A stretch of DNA of 64,000 nt, taken from contig JAKACV010000006.1 of assembly GCA_021821085.1 (NCBI GenBank), positions 1 through 64,000 on the forward strand, given 5' to 3'. The position numbers and the translations under genes were made by a program. The stretch comes from Bacillota bacterium. GTDB lineage: Bacteria > Bacillota > Bacilli > Alicyclobacillales > SLC66. How positions within the stretch are numbered: position 1 is the first letter of the stretch; every line of letters starts with the position of its first letter. This document shows, piece by piece, positions 19,201 to 27,735 of the stretch. Below the pieces are notes generated by a model. That model saw nothing but the letters and a program-made list of their open reading frames with translations, was not told the DNA's origin and made no database searches.

Positions 19201-19264
19201 AATGGTTGAGATTCCTCCGATTGAAAGACAGACTGCCAAAAGTACTACATTACCAACAGCCTAG
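16235..19264 (+). CDS. Molybdopterin oxidoreductase catalytic subunit (PsrA/TtrA-like)
   Basis: About 1009 residues, starting at ATG 16235 after GGAGGG. The N-terminal 4Fe-4S motif is present (CFNCESACGLL ... GRNCAKGPATINQ), followed by the bis-MGD core, with NVCSAGGRAGY as the likely Mo-ligand region (Cys). The C-terminal dinucleotide-binding domain includes HTRTNGAKWLHE, NPVWVHPEDAKRLQVQTGDEV and CSHHLGRWRLHE. This is the DMSO-reductase superfamily, polysulfide/thiosulfate/tetrathionate/arsenate-type branch; the substrate cannot be fixed from sequence. No twin-arginine signal precedes the FeS motif, so the enzyme would sit on the cytoplasmic side, unlike most PsrA/TtrA proteins. No TorD-type chaperone gene is adjacent. 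Confidence 0.85.
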   Translation: MMTREDQLRSIEGYGNLQTHPDPAKWDDWQELDAQAWPRKKYHRYELIPTVCFNCESACGLLAYIDKDSGEIRKLEGHPLHPGSRGRNCAKGPATINQVTNPERILYPLKRLGERGDGKWERTTWDVALDDIAARIRKSLLAGKQDEVVYHVGRPGEDEYTERVLKCWGIDGLSSHTNVCSAGGRAGYAFWMGYDRPSPDYANARFILMMSAHLESGHYFNPNAQRIIEAQQRGTKIAVIDTRLSNTAAKADYWLSPWPGTETSLLLAIANGIIQTDRYNRTFLHDWVNWKEFMQDREYLAELRDRGFLENIPKGREFEDFIVILKQIYQYYTPEWAQEESGVSAEMIRQITDEIVRAGTAFASNIWRNAAAGHLGGWMITRALNFLNVLVGAVGETGSMLPNSWVKFIPARHSSPTPIKVWNENHWPREYPLSFFEMSFCLPHILKKRNKRLEVYFTRVMNPVWTFPDGFNWIEMFKEPDRVGCHVTLSPVWSETSQFSDYVLPMGLAPERHDLHSYETQASQWIGFRQPVLRVSKERHGEQIRDTRDANPGEVWEENEFWIELSWRIDPDGSLGIRQYFESPYHPGEKITVLEYYQWIFENAVPGLPEAASAENLTPLAYMQKYGAFEVTKDVYALNRKPVDGDILKKATIVPEGENGENIATHEMGVWVDQAPHTANHVPVAGPFKNASGKVRAGIVVNDRAVKGFPTPSGKLEFFSTTLRDWGWPEYAIPIYPRNEIERKRMPHIVSQVHFKTIDFEHNEYILLPTFRLPMLIHTRTNGAKWLHEIAHTNPVWVHPEDAKRLQVQTGDEVKISTEIGSIVDKVWVTEGIRPGVIACSHHLGRWRLHEETGSDRWSSSLVKIKQVTKGKWQMKQIHGPTPFKSTDKDSERIWWSDGGVHQNAIFPVQPDPISGMNCWHQRVRIEKVSGIHYGEIEIDTEKAYEVFERWLEMTRPAPGPGGLYRPIWMLRVLKPHPDAYIVPEGTPGMVEIPPIERQTAKSTTLPTA

Positions 19265-19290
19265 TCAGTGTTAGCGTAACTGTAATTCTA

Positions 19291-19339
19291 AAATAAATAG
19301 CCGAATGACGAAATCTCATCGTCATTCGGCTATTTATTT
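19291..19339. terminator. Bidirectional intrinsic terminator
   Basis: A perfect 21-bp stem (19291-19311 with 19319-19339; core AGCCGAATGACGA / TCGTCATTCGGCT) with a 7-base loop, A-rich on the left and T-rich on the right. It lies between the molybdoenzyme gene and the convergent mdh gene and can serve both. Confidence 0.9.
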
Positions 19340-19363
19340 ATAACAAAAAAATTAAAAATCGAA

Positions 19364-20287
19364 TTACAGTTTACTTAATACGTTGCGGACACCCTCAGCA
19401 GATTTATGTAAAGCTGCTTTCTCCTCTGCTGTAAGTTCAATTTCATAGATTTTTTCTACACCATCTTTACCAAGCATTACAGGTACGCCTAAGAACAAAT
19501 CATTTACACCATATTCTCCTTTTACATAAGCCGAGCAAGGCATAATGCGACGCTTATCTTTAATGATCGACTCCACCATTTGAACAATGGAGGCACCAGG
19601 AGCATAATAGGCGCTCCCTGTTTTCAAATAATTAACAATCTCTGCTCCACCTTGACGTGTGCGTTGTACAATGCGATCAAGCGTTGCTTTATCAAGTAAC
19701 GTCTCTACTGGAATACCGCTCACATACGAATAGCGAGTTAATGGCACCATATCGTCGCCATGCCCACCAAGGACAAATCCCGTGACATCTTCAAACGAAA
19801 CACCAAGTTCAAGCGCCAGAAAGGTCCGGAAACGAGCGGAATCGAGAACGCCACCAAGTCCAATAATCTTTTCTGGTGCAAATCCACTCTCATGGTAGGC
19901 TACTTGTGCCATGACATCGGATGGATTCGTCACTAATACAAGCTGTGCATTAGGAGAACGTGAGGCAATCTCCTTCACAACAGAACGAACTACTTTTACA
20001 TTCGTGTCCATTAAATCGTCACGGCTCATGCCAGGTTTACGTGCAATACCCGCTGTAATCACGACTACATCTGAATCTGCGGAGTCGTCGTACGAGTTGG
20101 CGCCAGTAATAAGGCTGTCATACCCTTCAACAGGAGCTGCCTCCTGTAAATCTAACGCCTTGCCTTGCGGAACGCCTTCCACAATGTCCGTAATGACAAC
20201 GTCACCTAGTTCTTTTAAGGCCAAATAGTGAGCTACGGTAGCACCGACATTACCTGAACCAACAACAGTAATTTTTGGACGTTTCAT
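19364..20287 (-). CDS. mdh: Malate dehydrogenase
   Basis: 307 residues; NAD-dependent oxidation of malate to oxaloacetate in the TCA cycle. Rossmann motif [13 protein letters not shown] at the N terminus, cofactor Asp in VITDIVEG, substrate-loop Arg residues in [16 protein letters not shown], active-site region [15 protein letters not shown] and the catalytic His in [11 protein letters not shown]. The ARKPGM loop is the MDH type of the LDH/MDH superfamily. It lies 43 bases downstream of the TDT transporter gene on the same strand, so the two are probably one transcript. Confidence 0.95.
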   Translation of the reverse strand: MKRPKITVVGSGNVGATVAHYLALKELGDVVITDIVEGVPQGKALDLQEAAPVEGYDSLITGANSYDDSADSDVVVITAGIARKPGMSRDDLMDTNVKVVRSVVKEIASRSPNAQLVLVTNPSDVMAQVAYHESGFAPEKIIGLGGVLDSARFRTFLALELGVSFEDVTGFVLGGHGDDMVPLTRYSYVSGIPVETLLDKATLDRIVQRTRQGGAEIVNYLKTGSAYYAPGASIVQMVESIIKDKRRIMPCSAYVKGEYGVNDLFLGVPVMLGKDGVEKIYEIELTAEEKAALHKSAEGVRNVLSKL

Positions 20288-20330
20288 GACTTACGTCACT
20301 CCTTTGTTTTGATTGCACGTTAATCTGTTC

Positions 20331-21446
20331 CTAGACTTGGGAAGTTTTCACTTCTCCTACACGCCGATGATGCTGTGGTCGCCAAGCAAGCAACGTGCCA
20401 TCTGCGATCCCTTTTAGAGTACCTAAACTGACTACCACAAAGCAACCCGCTAAGACAAGAAGTTGAATGAAAGATGCAATGAAAAATAGTTTGAAGTCAG
20501 TTAAATGATAGAGTGCATACGTACCTGCTGTAAAACTGCCAAGCGGAAAGACGTAGCTCCACCAACCAAGTGAATAAGGAATTCCTTGCCCACGCTTCGA
20601 AAGATGCATGAGTGAATACAGTGTGGAGATGATCGACCACCAAACTCCGGTACCCCACAATGCGGTCGCTGCAACAAGGCCGATTGCGCGTAACCCAGGA
20701 ATAAACGTTGGTAAGAAAGCATGTGCAGTCAACGGAATCGTAGCAAGCGTGCCCATTGCCATACCAATAGGCCCAATTTCAATCCACACACTTGGAGCTA
20801 AATGTCCAGGAACTACGCGATGATACATGAGACGCATATAAAACAGAGCACTCACCATGATGAAGAGAAAAAACGTCATTCCAAACATCATGAGATCAAA
20901 TGCAGTCATTCCCATATCAAGAGCTTTATTGCCCCAAAAGGGCAACAAATTTGCACCATCAGCTGCAGCCACAATCGGTGGCACCACGGGAATCAACCAA
21001 CTTCCAAGAGCATCTTCTGGTGCAATTTCATGCTGTGTAAACATGAGATAAGGGATTACAATCACTGAAAATAAACTAACCAACACACCTGCAATCCATA
21101 ACCCCTGACTGAGATGCAAAGCCAATTCAAACGGTAAAATGTGTGTTCCAACGAGAAAAAAGTCATTCCCAATGACATTGACCGCCATCGCCAGCGCTCC
21201 ATAAAACAAAGCTCGCGTCGGATCAAAAAAATCGTGTAGGGCATCTTGTGTATGCATTACCCAACGTGATGTCCATAGTGTCAAAGCAACAAGTAATAAC
21301 AACGTTCCAATAATGAATGCAGTCACGCCTAATTGTGCGTGATACGGGAAAGCCATAGGCGAAGTATAAGCGAGACCACCCATAATGCCAACTCCCATGA
21401 CGACAGTAAACCAATTGGTTCCGATCTGCTTTGCTATTGACGTCAT
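20331..21446 (-). CDS. TDT-family transporter (TehA/Mae1/SLAC1-like)
   Basis: 371 residues with about ten hydrophobic segments, starting MTSIAKQIGTNWFTVVMGVGIMGGL, the typical opening of the tellurite-resistance/dicarboxylate transporter (TDT) family. Members carry C4-dicarboxylates such as malate, or sulfite or other anions. Location directly upstream of mdh makes malate the most economical guess; sulfite export is the main alternative. ATG start with AGGAGGTTATAAC upstream. It is divergent from a LysR gene with a strong dyad in between. Confidence 0.8.
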   Translation of the reverse strand: MTSIAKQIGTNWFTVVMGVGIMGGLAYTSPMAFPYHAQLGVTAFIIGTLLLLVALTLWTSRWVMHTQDALHDFFDPTRALFYGALAMAVNVIGNDFFLVGTHILPFELALHLSQGLWIAGVLVSLFSVIVIPYLMFTQHEIAPEDALGSWLIPVVPPIVAAADGANLLPFWGNKALDMGMTAFDLMMFGMTFFLFIMVSALFYMRLMYHRVVPGHLAPSVWIEIGPIGMAMGTLATIPLTAHAFLPTFIPGLRAIGLVAATALWGTGVWWSIISTLYSLMHLSKRGQGIPYSLGWWSYVFPLGSFTAGTYALYHLTDFKLFFIASFIQLLVLAGCFVVVSLGTLKGIADGTLLAWRPQHHRRVGEVKTSQV

Positions 21447-21478
21447 GTTATAACCTCCTGTGATATACTGAATAACAT

Positions 21479-21506
21479 ATGTTCACTTTATCGGATAAAC
21501 GAACAT
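21479..21506. promoter_or_regulatory. 28-bp dyad between divergent TDT and lysR genes (likely LysR operator)
   Basis: ATGTTC (21479-21484) and GAACAT (21501-21506) frame a second dyad TTTATC-G-GATAAA, giving a nearly continuous palindrome in the 129-base divergent intergenic region. LysR-type regulators usually bind such a dyad near the divergent promoter, so it probably serves the regulator encoded at 21576. Confidence 0.65.
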
Positions 21507-21575
21507 CTTTGATATCGATTATGAAATACTTTATATAATTTTTTTTTATAATATACACAAGGTCGGAGGTCTAAC

Positions 21576-22484
21576 ATGAATCCATTTGAACCATGGAGAA
21601 CTTTCATTACTGTTGCAGACGCAGCGAGCGTCTCAAGGGCGGCGACCAAACTACGCGTTTCACAACCAGCCGTTAGTCAGCAGCTAAAGCAACTAGAGAC
21701 GCTCTATCGCACAACACTTTTCGTGCGTAGACATCGCGGGATTAGTTTGACCGCAGCAGGCCTTATCTTATACGACGAGGCAGTTCAAATTCTTAACCAT
21801 GTTGAACATTCCTTTGAACAAGTGAATGATGCCGCGGTTCATGCCACAGGCGTGCTTACAATCGGCGCGAGTATGACGATTGCGGAGTACGTTGTGCCCC
21901 TTGCCTTGGCGCGATTTCGCGCGATCCGACCAAAAGTAAAGGTGAAATTAATTACTGGAAACACAGATGAAATCAGCCACGGCATCGCCAACAACAACTT
22001 ACTCTTAGGGTTAGTGGAAGCCCCGCTCTATGACACACGTTTAACTCAAGAACCTTTTTTAACGGATGAACTAGGTCTCGTGATTCCTACGTGGCACTCC
22101 TTACACAATCGCTCCACCGTCTCCTTATCCGAATTACAAACGGATCGGCTATTAATACGAGAAAGCGGGTCTGGGACAAGATCTGTATTTGAAGAAGCGT
22201 TGCGTTTAGAAGGACTCACTCTGCGCGACTTCACTATTTATTTGGAAGCCAACAACCCGCAAGCGCTAAAGGCTCTCGTGGAGGAAGGGTACGGAATTTC
22301 GATTATGTCAAAATGGGTCGTGCAACAAGAAGTTACTATGAAACGTTTGGCTTTTATCCCGATCGAATCAAAGGCAACAAAACGGAATTTTTTAGCCGTT
22401 TGGCATAAATCGCACAGTGAAGATCCTCTATTAAATTCCTTTGTTGAGGTACTTCGTCAGTTAGATCATGCAGAGTTAAGCTAA
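21576..22484 (+). CDS. LysR-family transcriptional regulator, divergent to TDT-mdh
   Basis: 302 residues: HTH domain ([32 protein letters not shown], about 10-60) and PBP2 effector domain (about 90-295; [21 protein letters not shown]). ATG 21576 with GGTCGGAGG upstream. It is divergently transcribed from the TDT-mdh pair and separated from it by the palindromic site, the classic LysR arrangement, so it most likely controls the transporter and mdh. It is related to the LysR at 13669 but not a recent duplicate. Confidence 0.88.
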   Translation: MNPFEPWRTFITVADAASVSRAATKLRVSQPAVSQQLKQLETLYRTTLFVRRHRGISLTAAGLILYDEAVQILNHVEHSFEQVNDAAVHATGVLTIGASMTIAEYVVPLALARFRAIRPKVKVKLITGNTDEISHGIANNNLLLGLVEAPLYDTRLTQEPFLTDELGLVIPTWHSLHNRSTVSLSELQTDRLLIRESGSGTRSVFEEALRLEGLTLRDFTIYLEANNPQALKALVEEGYGISIMSKWVVQQEVTMKRLAFIPIESKATKRNFLAVWHKSHSEDPLLNSFVEVLRQLDHAELS

Positions 22485-22533
22485 ACGATTGTGCTATACT
22501 AATGCAAGATGCGATAAATGGGGTGACCATGAT

Positions 22534-24147
22534 ATGGCGGGTTCCAAGAAGAGTAAAGAGCGAAAAGAACAATTTACGACGTCTTCCGGAATTACGGTTA
22601 AGCGAGTATATGATTTTTCCTGCGCATTAACCACGAAGACGTTCGAACAAAAACTTGGAGAACCGGGGATGTATCCGTTTACGCGCGGCGTGCAATCGAC
22701 GCTGTATCGTGGCCGGCTATGGACCATGCGGCAGTATGCAGGTTTTGGCGACGCCAAACAGACAAATGCACGCTTTCGATATCTTCTTGAACAAGGTCAA
22801 ACGGGCTTATCAACCGCTTTTGACTTGCCCACTCAGATTGGCTACGACTGCGATCATCCTTTCGCACAAGGGGAAGTGGGAAAGGTCGGCGTGTCGATTT
22901 CGTCACTCGAAGATATGGAAACTTTATTTGATCAAATTCCACTCGACCGCGTCAGCACCTCGATGACAATTAATGCACCAGCGTCTGTCCTCTTAGCCAT
23001 GTATATCGTTGTCGGGGAAAAACAAGGCGTGTCGATTGAGAAACTTTCAGGAACCATACAAAATGACATTTTAAAAGAATATGTAGCTCGTGGCACTTAT
23101 ATTTATCCTCCAGAACCCTCTATGCGTTTAATCACCGATATTTTTGCGTTCTGCGCAAATCATGCACCTAATTTTAACACCATTAGTATCAGTGGGTATC
23201 ATATACGAGAAGCTGGTAGTACTGCGGTGCAAGAAGTTGCCTTTACCCTTGCCAATGCGCGTGCCTACGTGGATGCCGCACTTGCCGCAGGTCTCGCCAT
23301 TGACGACTTTGCCCCGCGACTCTCCTTTTTTTTCAATGCACACAACCACTTTTTTGAGGAAATTGCAAAATTCCGTGCCGCACGGCGCATCTGGGCAAGC
23401 CTCATGCGCGATGAGTACCAAGCCCAAAATGCAAAGTCATGGCAACTGCGTTTCCATACGCAAACAGGGGGTTCAACGCTTACGGCCCAGCAACCAGACA
23501 ATAATATTGTACGTGTCACGTTGCAGGCGCTCGCAGCAGTACTCGGTGGCACACAAAGTCTTCACACAAACTCACGCGATGAAGCGTTGGCACTTCCTAC
23601 GGAAGAATCTGCACGCATTGCATTGCGAACACAGCAAATCATCGCCCACGAGAGTGGTGTGGCGGACACAGTAGATCCACTTGGTGGCTCATATTTCATC
23701 GAAGCGTTAACAGATGACATCGAGCAGCAATCGCTCACCTACATGAAAGGGATTCAAGAAATGGGCGGGGCTGTACGCGCAATCGAACAAGGCTACATGC
23801 AACGCGAGATACAAACTGCAGCATACGAGACTCAACTAAAAATTGAACACAAAGAGGATATTGTCGTAGGTGTTAACGCATTTACGACAACGTCAGACAA
23901 AGAACCAATCTTGCATAAAATTGACCCTCACCTTGAAATAGAAGCGCGTGATCGCATCGCACAAGTTCGCTCAAAACGCGACGCAGACAAAGTGACACAA
24001 GCACTGAACAAGCTACGACAAGCGGCGATAGGACAGGACAATCTCATGCCCTACATAATTAGCGCCGTACGAGAATACACGACTCTTGGTGAGATTTGCA
24101 ATGTTCTGCGGGAAGTCTTTGGTGAATATACCCCGCAGCAGTTTTAA
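22534..24147 (+). CDS. Methylmalonyl-CoA mutase, catalytic (large) subunit
   Basis: About 537 residues, the length of the stand-alone catalytic (TIM-barrel) subunit; the B12 domain is encoded by the next gene. Substrate-binding region: [26 protein letters not shown]. Conserved stretches: [60 protein letters not shown]. It interconverts succinyl-CoA and methylmalonyl-CoA. ATG 22534 is chosen because GGGGTG lies 8 bases upstream. First gene of the 22.5-27.7 kb same-strand block. Confidence 0.93.
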   Translation: MAGSKKSKERKEQFTTSSGITVKRVYDFSCALTTKTFEQKLGEPGMYPFTRGVQSTLYRGRLWTMRQYAGFGDAKQTNARFRYLLEQGQTGLSTAFDLPTQIGYDCDHPFAQGEVGKVGVSISSLEDMETLFDQIPLDRVSTSMTINAPASVLLAMYIVVGEKQGVSIEKLSGTIQNDILKEYVARGTYIYPPEPSMRLITDIFAFCANHAPNFNTISISGYHIREAGSTAVQEVAFTLANARAYVDAALAAGLAIDDFAPRLSFFFNAHNHFFEEIAKFRAARRIWASLMRDEYQAQNAKSWQLRFHTQTGGSTLTAQQPDNNIVRVTLQALAAVLGGTQSLHTNSRDEALALPTEESARIALRTQQIIAHESGVADTVDPLGGSYFIEALTDDIEQQSLTYMKGIQEMGGAVRAIEQGYMQREIQTAAYETQLKIEHKEDIVVGVNAFTTTSDKEPILHKIDPHLEIEARDRIAQVRSKRDADKVTQALNKLRQAAIGQDNLMPYIISAVREYTTLGEICNVLREVFGEYTPQQF

Positions 24148-24173
24148 AATTGTTTGACTGTGGAGGGATTACA

Positions 24174-25004
24174 GTGAATCGTCCAATTCGCGTACTCGTG
24201 GCAAAACCTGGACTGGATGGACATGATCGAGGTGCATTAATCGTGGCCCAAGGTCTGCGCGATGCCGGAATGGAAGTCGTATATACTGGATTGCGGCAAA
24301 CCGTTGAACAAATTGTTCACGCAGCCATTCAAGAAGATGTGGACTGCATCGGACTGTCTTCCCTATCCGGTGCACACATGGCGCTATTTCCGGCAGTGGT
24401 TAACGAGCTTAAAAAACAAGGGGTACATGATATCTTGGTCATTGGCGGAGGAGTGATTCCTCCCGATGACGTGCGTCAATTAAAGTCACTTGGCATTGCA
24501 GAAGTATTCACACCAGGCAGTACAATTACTGATATGGCGCAGTTTATCCGACTTCACGTGAAGGAGAAAAAGTGGACGGGAGACTTCGAGCCACCAACAA
24601 AGGTTGATCATATTGGCATCGCAGTAAATGACATGAAGTCAGCAATCGAATTCTATGAGGGATTACTTGGCTTCTCCATTGTTCACGATGAACAAATAGA
24701 GGATCAACAGGTGCATGCTGTTTTTATTCAAGTCGGTGAATTACATATTGAATTGCTCGAATCCACTTCAGACAACGGACCGATTGCTCGTTACATTTCG
24801 ACTAAGGGACCCGGCATTCATCATATTGCTTATCGTGTCACAGACATCGAAGATTGGCTCATTCGAGCACGCCAAGCTGAATATCGCTTGATTGATGAAG
24901 CGCCGCGAAACGGTGGACAACATAAACGTATCGCATTTCTACATCCCAAGGGAACACAAGGGGTACTCACTGAATTCTGTGAAGTTATTCAAAGTGATTC
25001 CTAA
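24174..25004 (+). CDS. Fusion of mutase B12-binding domain and methylmalonyl-CoA epimerase
   Basis: 276 residues with two enzymes in one chain. Residues 1-130 are the cobalamin-binding domain, with the DxHxxG lower-ligand motif at D15-G-H17-D-R-G20, then SSLSGAH and IGGGVIPPDD. Residues about 142-276 are a VOC-fold methylmalonyl-CoA epimerase (VDHIGIAVNDMKSAIEFYEGLLGF ... GPGIHHIAYRVTDIE ... LTEFCEV), with H146, a mid-domain His and a C-terminal Glu as expected metal ligands. GTG 24174 follows TGGAGGG. The chain would combine the cofactor half of the mutase with the enzyme that racemises its substrate. I see an intact reading frame, not an assembly join. Confidence 0.88.
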   Translation: MNRPIRVLVAKPGLDGHDRGALIVAQGLRDAGMEVVYTGLRQTVEQIVHAAIQEDVDCIGLSSLSGAHMALFPAVVNELKKQGVHDILVIGGGVIPPDDVRQLKSLGIAEVFTPGSTITDMAQFIRLHVKEKKWTGDFEPPTKVDHIGIAVNDMKSAIEFYEGLLGFSIVHDEQIEDQQVHAVFIQVGELHIELLESTSDNGPIARYISTKGPGIHHIAYRVTDIEDWLIRARQAEYRLIDEAPRNGGQHKRIAFLHPKGTQGVLTEFCEVIQSDS

Positions 25005-25032
25005 GCTATTTAGCAATACAGGAGGTCTACAT

Positions 25033-26574
25033 GTGGACGATAAGTTAATCGGATTAGAAGATCGGCGGAGCAAAATTGAACGTGGGGGCGGCGATCGACG
25101 CATTTTAGCTCAACACGAAAAAGGGAAGTACACTGCGCGCGAGCGCATTGACATGCTGCTTGACAACGGAACCTTTCGCGAAATTGGAGCTTTTATTGAA
25201 CATCGCGGATCAAACTTTGGAATGGATCTGATGGAAGCTCCCGCAGAAGGCGTCGTAACCGGCTGGGGGAAAATCGCAGGTCGACTGATTTATATTTTCG
25301 CACAAGATTTCACTGTATTTGGCGGAGCTCTCGGTGAAATGCATGGTCAAAAAATGGCTCGTATCATGGATCTTGCTGCAAAAAATGGCGCACCTATAAT
25401 TGGTCTGAACGATTCAGGTGGAGCGCGTATTCAAGAAGGCGTTGTATCGTTAGATGGATACGGACACGTTTTTTATCGCAATGCGATCTATAGTGGCGTC
25501 GTGCCGCAGATTTCAGTGATTATGGGTCCATGTGCTGGGGGCGCTGTATATTCCCCAGCGATTACAGATTTTATTTTTATGGTAGATGGAACCAGTCAAA
25601 TGTTTATCACCGGTCCTAAAGTGATTGAAACGGTGACAGGTGAATCAATTACTTCAGAAGATCTTGGCGGAGCAACTGTTCATGCAAGTGTCAGTGGGGT
25701 GGCACATTTTGCCACAACAACAGAAGAGGATGCCTTTGCAGGAGTCCGTAAACTGTTGTCATTCCTGCCGCAAAATCACCGTGAGGCTCCACCGCTTGGA
25801 GAGATTGACTCACAGTGCATATTTGATGAAGAGCTTGCGAAGATGGTACCGACTGATCCAACCAAACCATACAATGTACTTGAAGTCATCAAACGAATTG
25901 TTGATTATGGCGACTTTCTTGAAGTAGCCCCTCAATTTGCTAAAAATGCAGTCGTTGGTTTTGCTCGTATGGCGGGGCATCCCATCGGCATCGTAGCCAA
26001 TCAACCAAAGTTCCGTGCTGGTGGACTAGATATTGACTCCTCCGACAAAATCTCACGCTTTATTCGGTTTTGCGATTCGTTTAATATTCCCATTGTAACG
26101 TTTGAAGATGTCACAGGATTTATTCCTGGAATTCAACAAGAGCACCAAGGGATTATTCGTCACGGAGCAAAAATTTTATATGCATACAGTGAGGCGACTG
26201 TTCCTAAAATTACGGTGATTTTACGCAAGGCATATGGTGGCGCCTATGTTGCTCTTAATTCGAAAGCCATCGGGGCCGATCTCGTCTTGGCATGGCCCAC
26301 CGCTGAAGTTGCGGTCATGGGATCAGAAGGAGCCGCAAACATCATTTTTGCGCGTGAAATCGCCCAAAGTAAAGATCCTGAATTGACACGCGCTCAAAAA
26401 ATAGCAGAATATAAACACCGCTTTGCGAATCCCTATATTGCTGCGGCCGCAGGAATGATCGACGATGTCATCGACCCGCGTGAGACCCGTCAAAAGCTGC
26501 TTGATGCACTTGAATCGTTACGCCACAAAGAAGAAGTACGTCCTGGTAAAAAACATGGCAATATTCCGTTGTAA
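25033..26574 (+). CDS. yqjD: Acyl-CoA (propionyl-CoA) carboxylase carboxyltransferase subunit
   Basis: About 513 residues, the size of PccB/MmdA/YqjD carboxyltransferases. The N half has GAFIEHRG...EGVVTGWGKIAGR, DSGGARIQEGV and MGPCAGGAVYSPAITDF. The C half has VGIVANQPKFRAGGLDIDSSDKISRFIRFCDSF, VTGFIPGIQQEHQGIIRHGAKILYAYSEATVPK and KAYGGAYVALNSK. GTG 25033 is in frame, 8 bases after AGGAGG. It would make or decarboxylate methylmalonyl-CoA, feeding the epimerase and mutase upstream. No biotin carboxylase or biotin-carrier gene is in the window. Confidence 0.9.
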   Translation: MDDKLIGLEDRRSKIERGGGDRRILAQHEKGKYTARERIDMLLDNGTFREIGAFIEHRGSNFGMDLMEAPAEGVVTGWGKIAGRLIYIFAQDFTVFGGALGEMHGQKMARIMDLAAKNGAPIIGLNDSGGARIQEGVVSLDGYGHVFYRNAIYSGVVPQISVIMGPCAGGAVYSPAITDFIFMVDGTSQMFITGPKVIETVTGESITSEDLGGATVHASVSGVAHFATTTEEDAFAGVRKLLSFLPQNHREAPPLGEIDSQCIFDEELAKMVPTDPTKPYNVLEVIKRIVDYGDFLEVAPQFAKNAVVGFARMAGHPIGIVANQPKFRAGGLDIDSSDKISRFIRFCDSFNIPIVTFEDVTGFIPGIQQEHQGIIRHGAKILYAYSEATVPKITVILRKAYGGAYVALNSKAIGADLVLAWPTAEVAVMGSEGAANIIFAREIAQSKDPELTRAQKIAEYKHRFANPYIAAAAGMIDDVIDPRETRQKLLDALESLRHKEEVRPGKKHGNIPL

Positions 26575-26589
26575 CAAGGGAGAGGTAAC

Positions 26590-27735
26590 GTGGATAAGAC
26601 ACTGGATATCGATCAAGAACGACTCATTGCTGATTTTATGACACTTGTCTCCATTGGCAGTCATTCGCGGGAAGAAGCAAATGTGGCCGCTTATATTAAA
26701 GGTGCAGTTGAAGAATTGGGTTATGTTGTGGCGGAGGATCATGCCGGAGATATTGTTGGTGGAAATACCGGGAATCTCATTGTACGCGTCCCTGGCAACC
26801 CAAACTGGCCCACCATCCTTCTGATGGCTCATATGGACACCGTTGCTCCTGGCCACGGCGTGCGTCCCATCCGGCATGCCGATCGCATCACAAGCGATGG
26901 GAAAACCGTCTTAGGGGCTGACGACAAAGCGGGTGTGGCTGGCTTATTGCATCTTCTGACAGTTCTTCATTCGACCAAGGAAGAACATCCACCACTTGAA
27001 GTGGTATTTACCATCTGTGAAGAAGTCGGCTTACTCGGTGCAAAAGCACTCGACCGCTCCTCGCTACAAGCGAGCTATGGATTTGTTTTTGATTCAGGCG
27101 GCCCACTTGGCTCAATTGTAACTCACGGACCCGCACAGGCAAAAATGAAAGCACTTGTGCATGGCAAAGCTGCACATGCAGGAATGGCTCCTGAAAAGGG
27201 AGTCAGTGCCATCGAAGTCACAAGTCAAGCAATTGCAAAGATGCACTTGGGTCGAATTGACGATCACACAACGGCGAATATCGGTCAAATTAAAGGTGGT
27301 TTTGCGACAAATATTGTATGTGATTTGGTTGAATTGTATGCAGAGGCGCGTAGTCTGAATGACGATCGTCTACGCATTCAACAAGAACACATGACACAGG
27401 TTCTTCAGGCCACAGCGAAGCAACACGGTGTCTTTGCGGAAGTTGATTGGACGGCAAGTTATCCATCGTTCGCACTACCACAAGACTCTTTTTTGCGAAT
27501 CATTGCAACAAATGCGATGAATCGAATGGACGTAACACCAACATTTGTACATTCGGGTGGTGGAAGTGACGCTAATGTCATTAATAGCAAGGGGATTCCC
27601 GTCATTAATCTCGCCGTTGCATACCAACAAATTCACACCTTGGAAGAATGGATTTCACTAGATAATTTAACAGGGGCAGCTCAAATGATCTTAGAAATTG
27701 TTCGCGCTACTTCCGATTATGAACGTCACGTCTAA
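26590..27735 (+). CDS. yqjE: M20-family metallopeptidase (PepT/YqjE-like)
   Basis: 381 residues with the dinuclear zinc site of the M20 family: MAHMDTV (first His/Asp), GADDKAG (bridging Asp), CEEVGLLG (catalytic and metal Glu), DSGG, and HSGGGSDANV (last His). A dimerisation insert lies at about 180-290. Sequence style is tripeptidase T-like, and the gene order after the carboxyltransferase matches B. subtilis yqjD-yqjE. GTG start with AGGGAGAGG upstream. Its 3' end overlaps the convergent ubiB-like gene by 29 bp. Confidence 0.85.
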   Translation: MDKTLDIDQERLIADFMTLVSIGSHSREEANVAAYIKGAVEELGYVVAEDHAGDIVGGNTGNLIVRVPGNPNWPTILLMAHMDTVAPGHGVRPIRHADRITSDGKTVLGADDKAGVAGLLHLLTVLHSTKEEHPPLEVVFTICEEVGLLGAKALDRSSLQASYGFVFDSGGPLGSIVTHGPAQAKMKALVHGKAAHAGMAPEKGVSAIEVTSQAIAKMHLGRIDDHTTANIGQIKGGFATNIVCDLVELYAEARSLNDDRLRIQQEHMTQVLQATAKQHGVFAEVDWTASYPSFALPQDSFLRIIATNAMNRMDVTPTFVHSGGGSDANVINSKGIPVINLAVAYQQIHTLEEWISLDNLTGAAQMILEIVRATSDYERHV

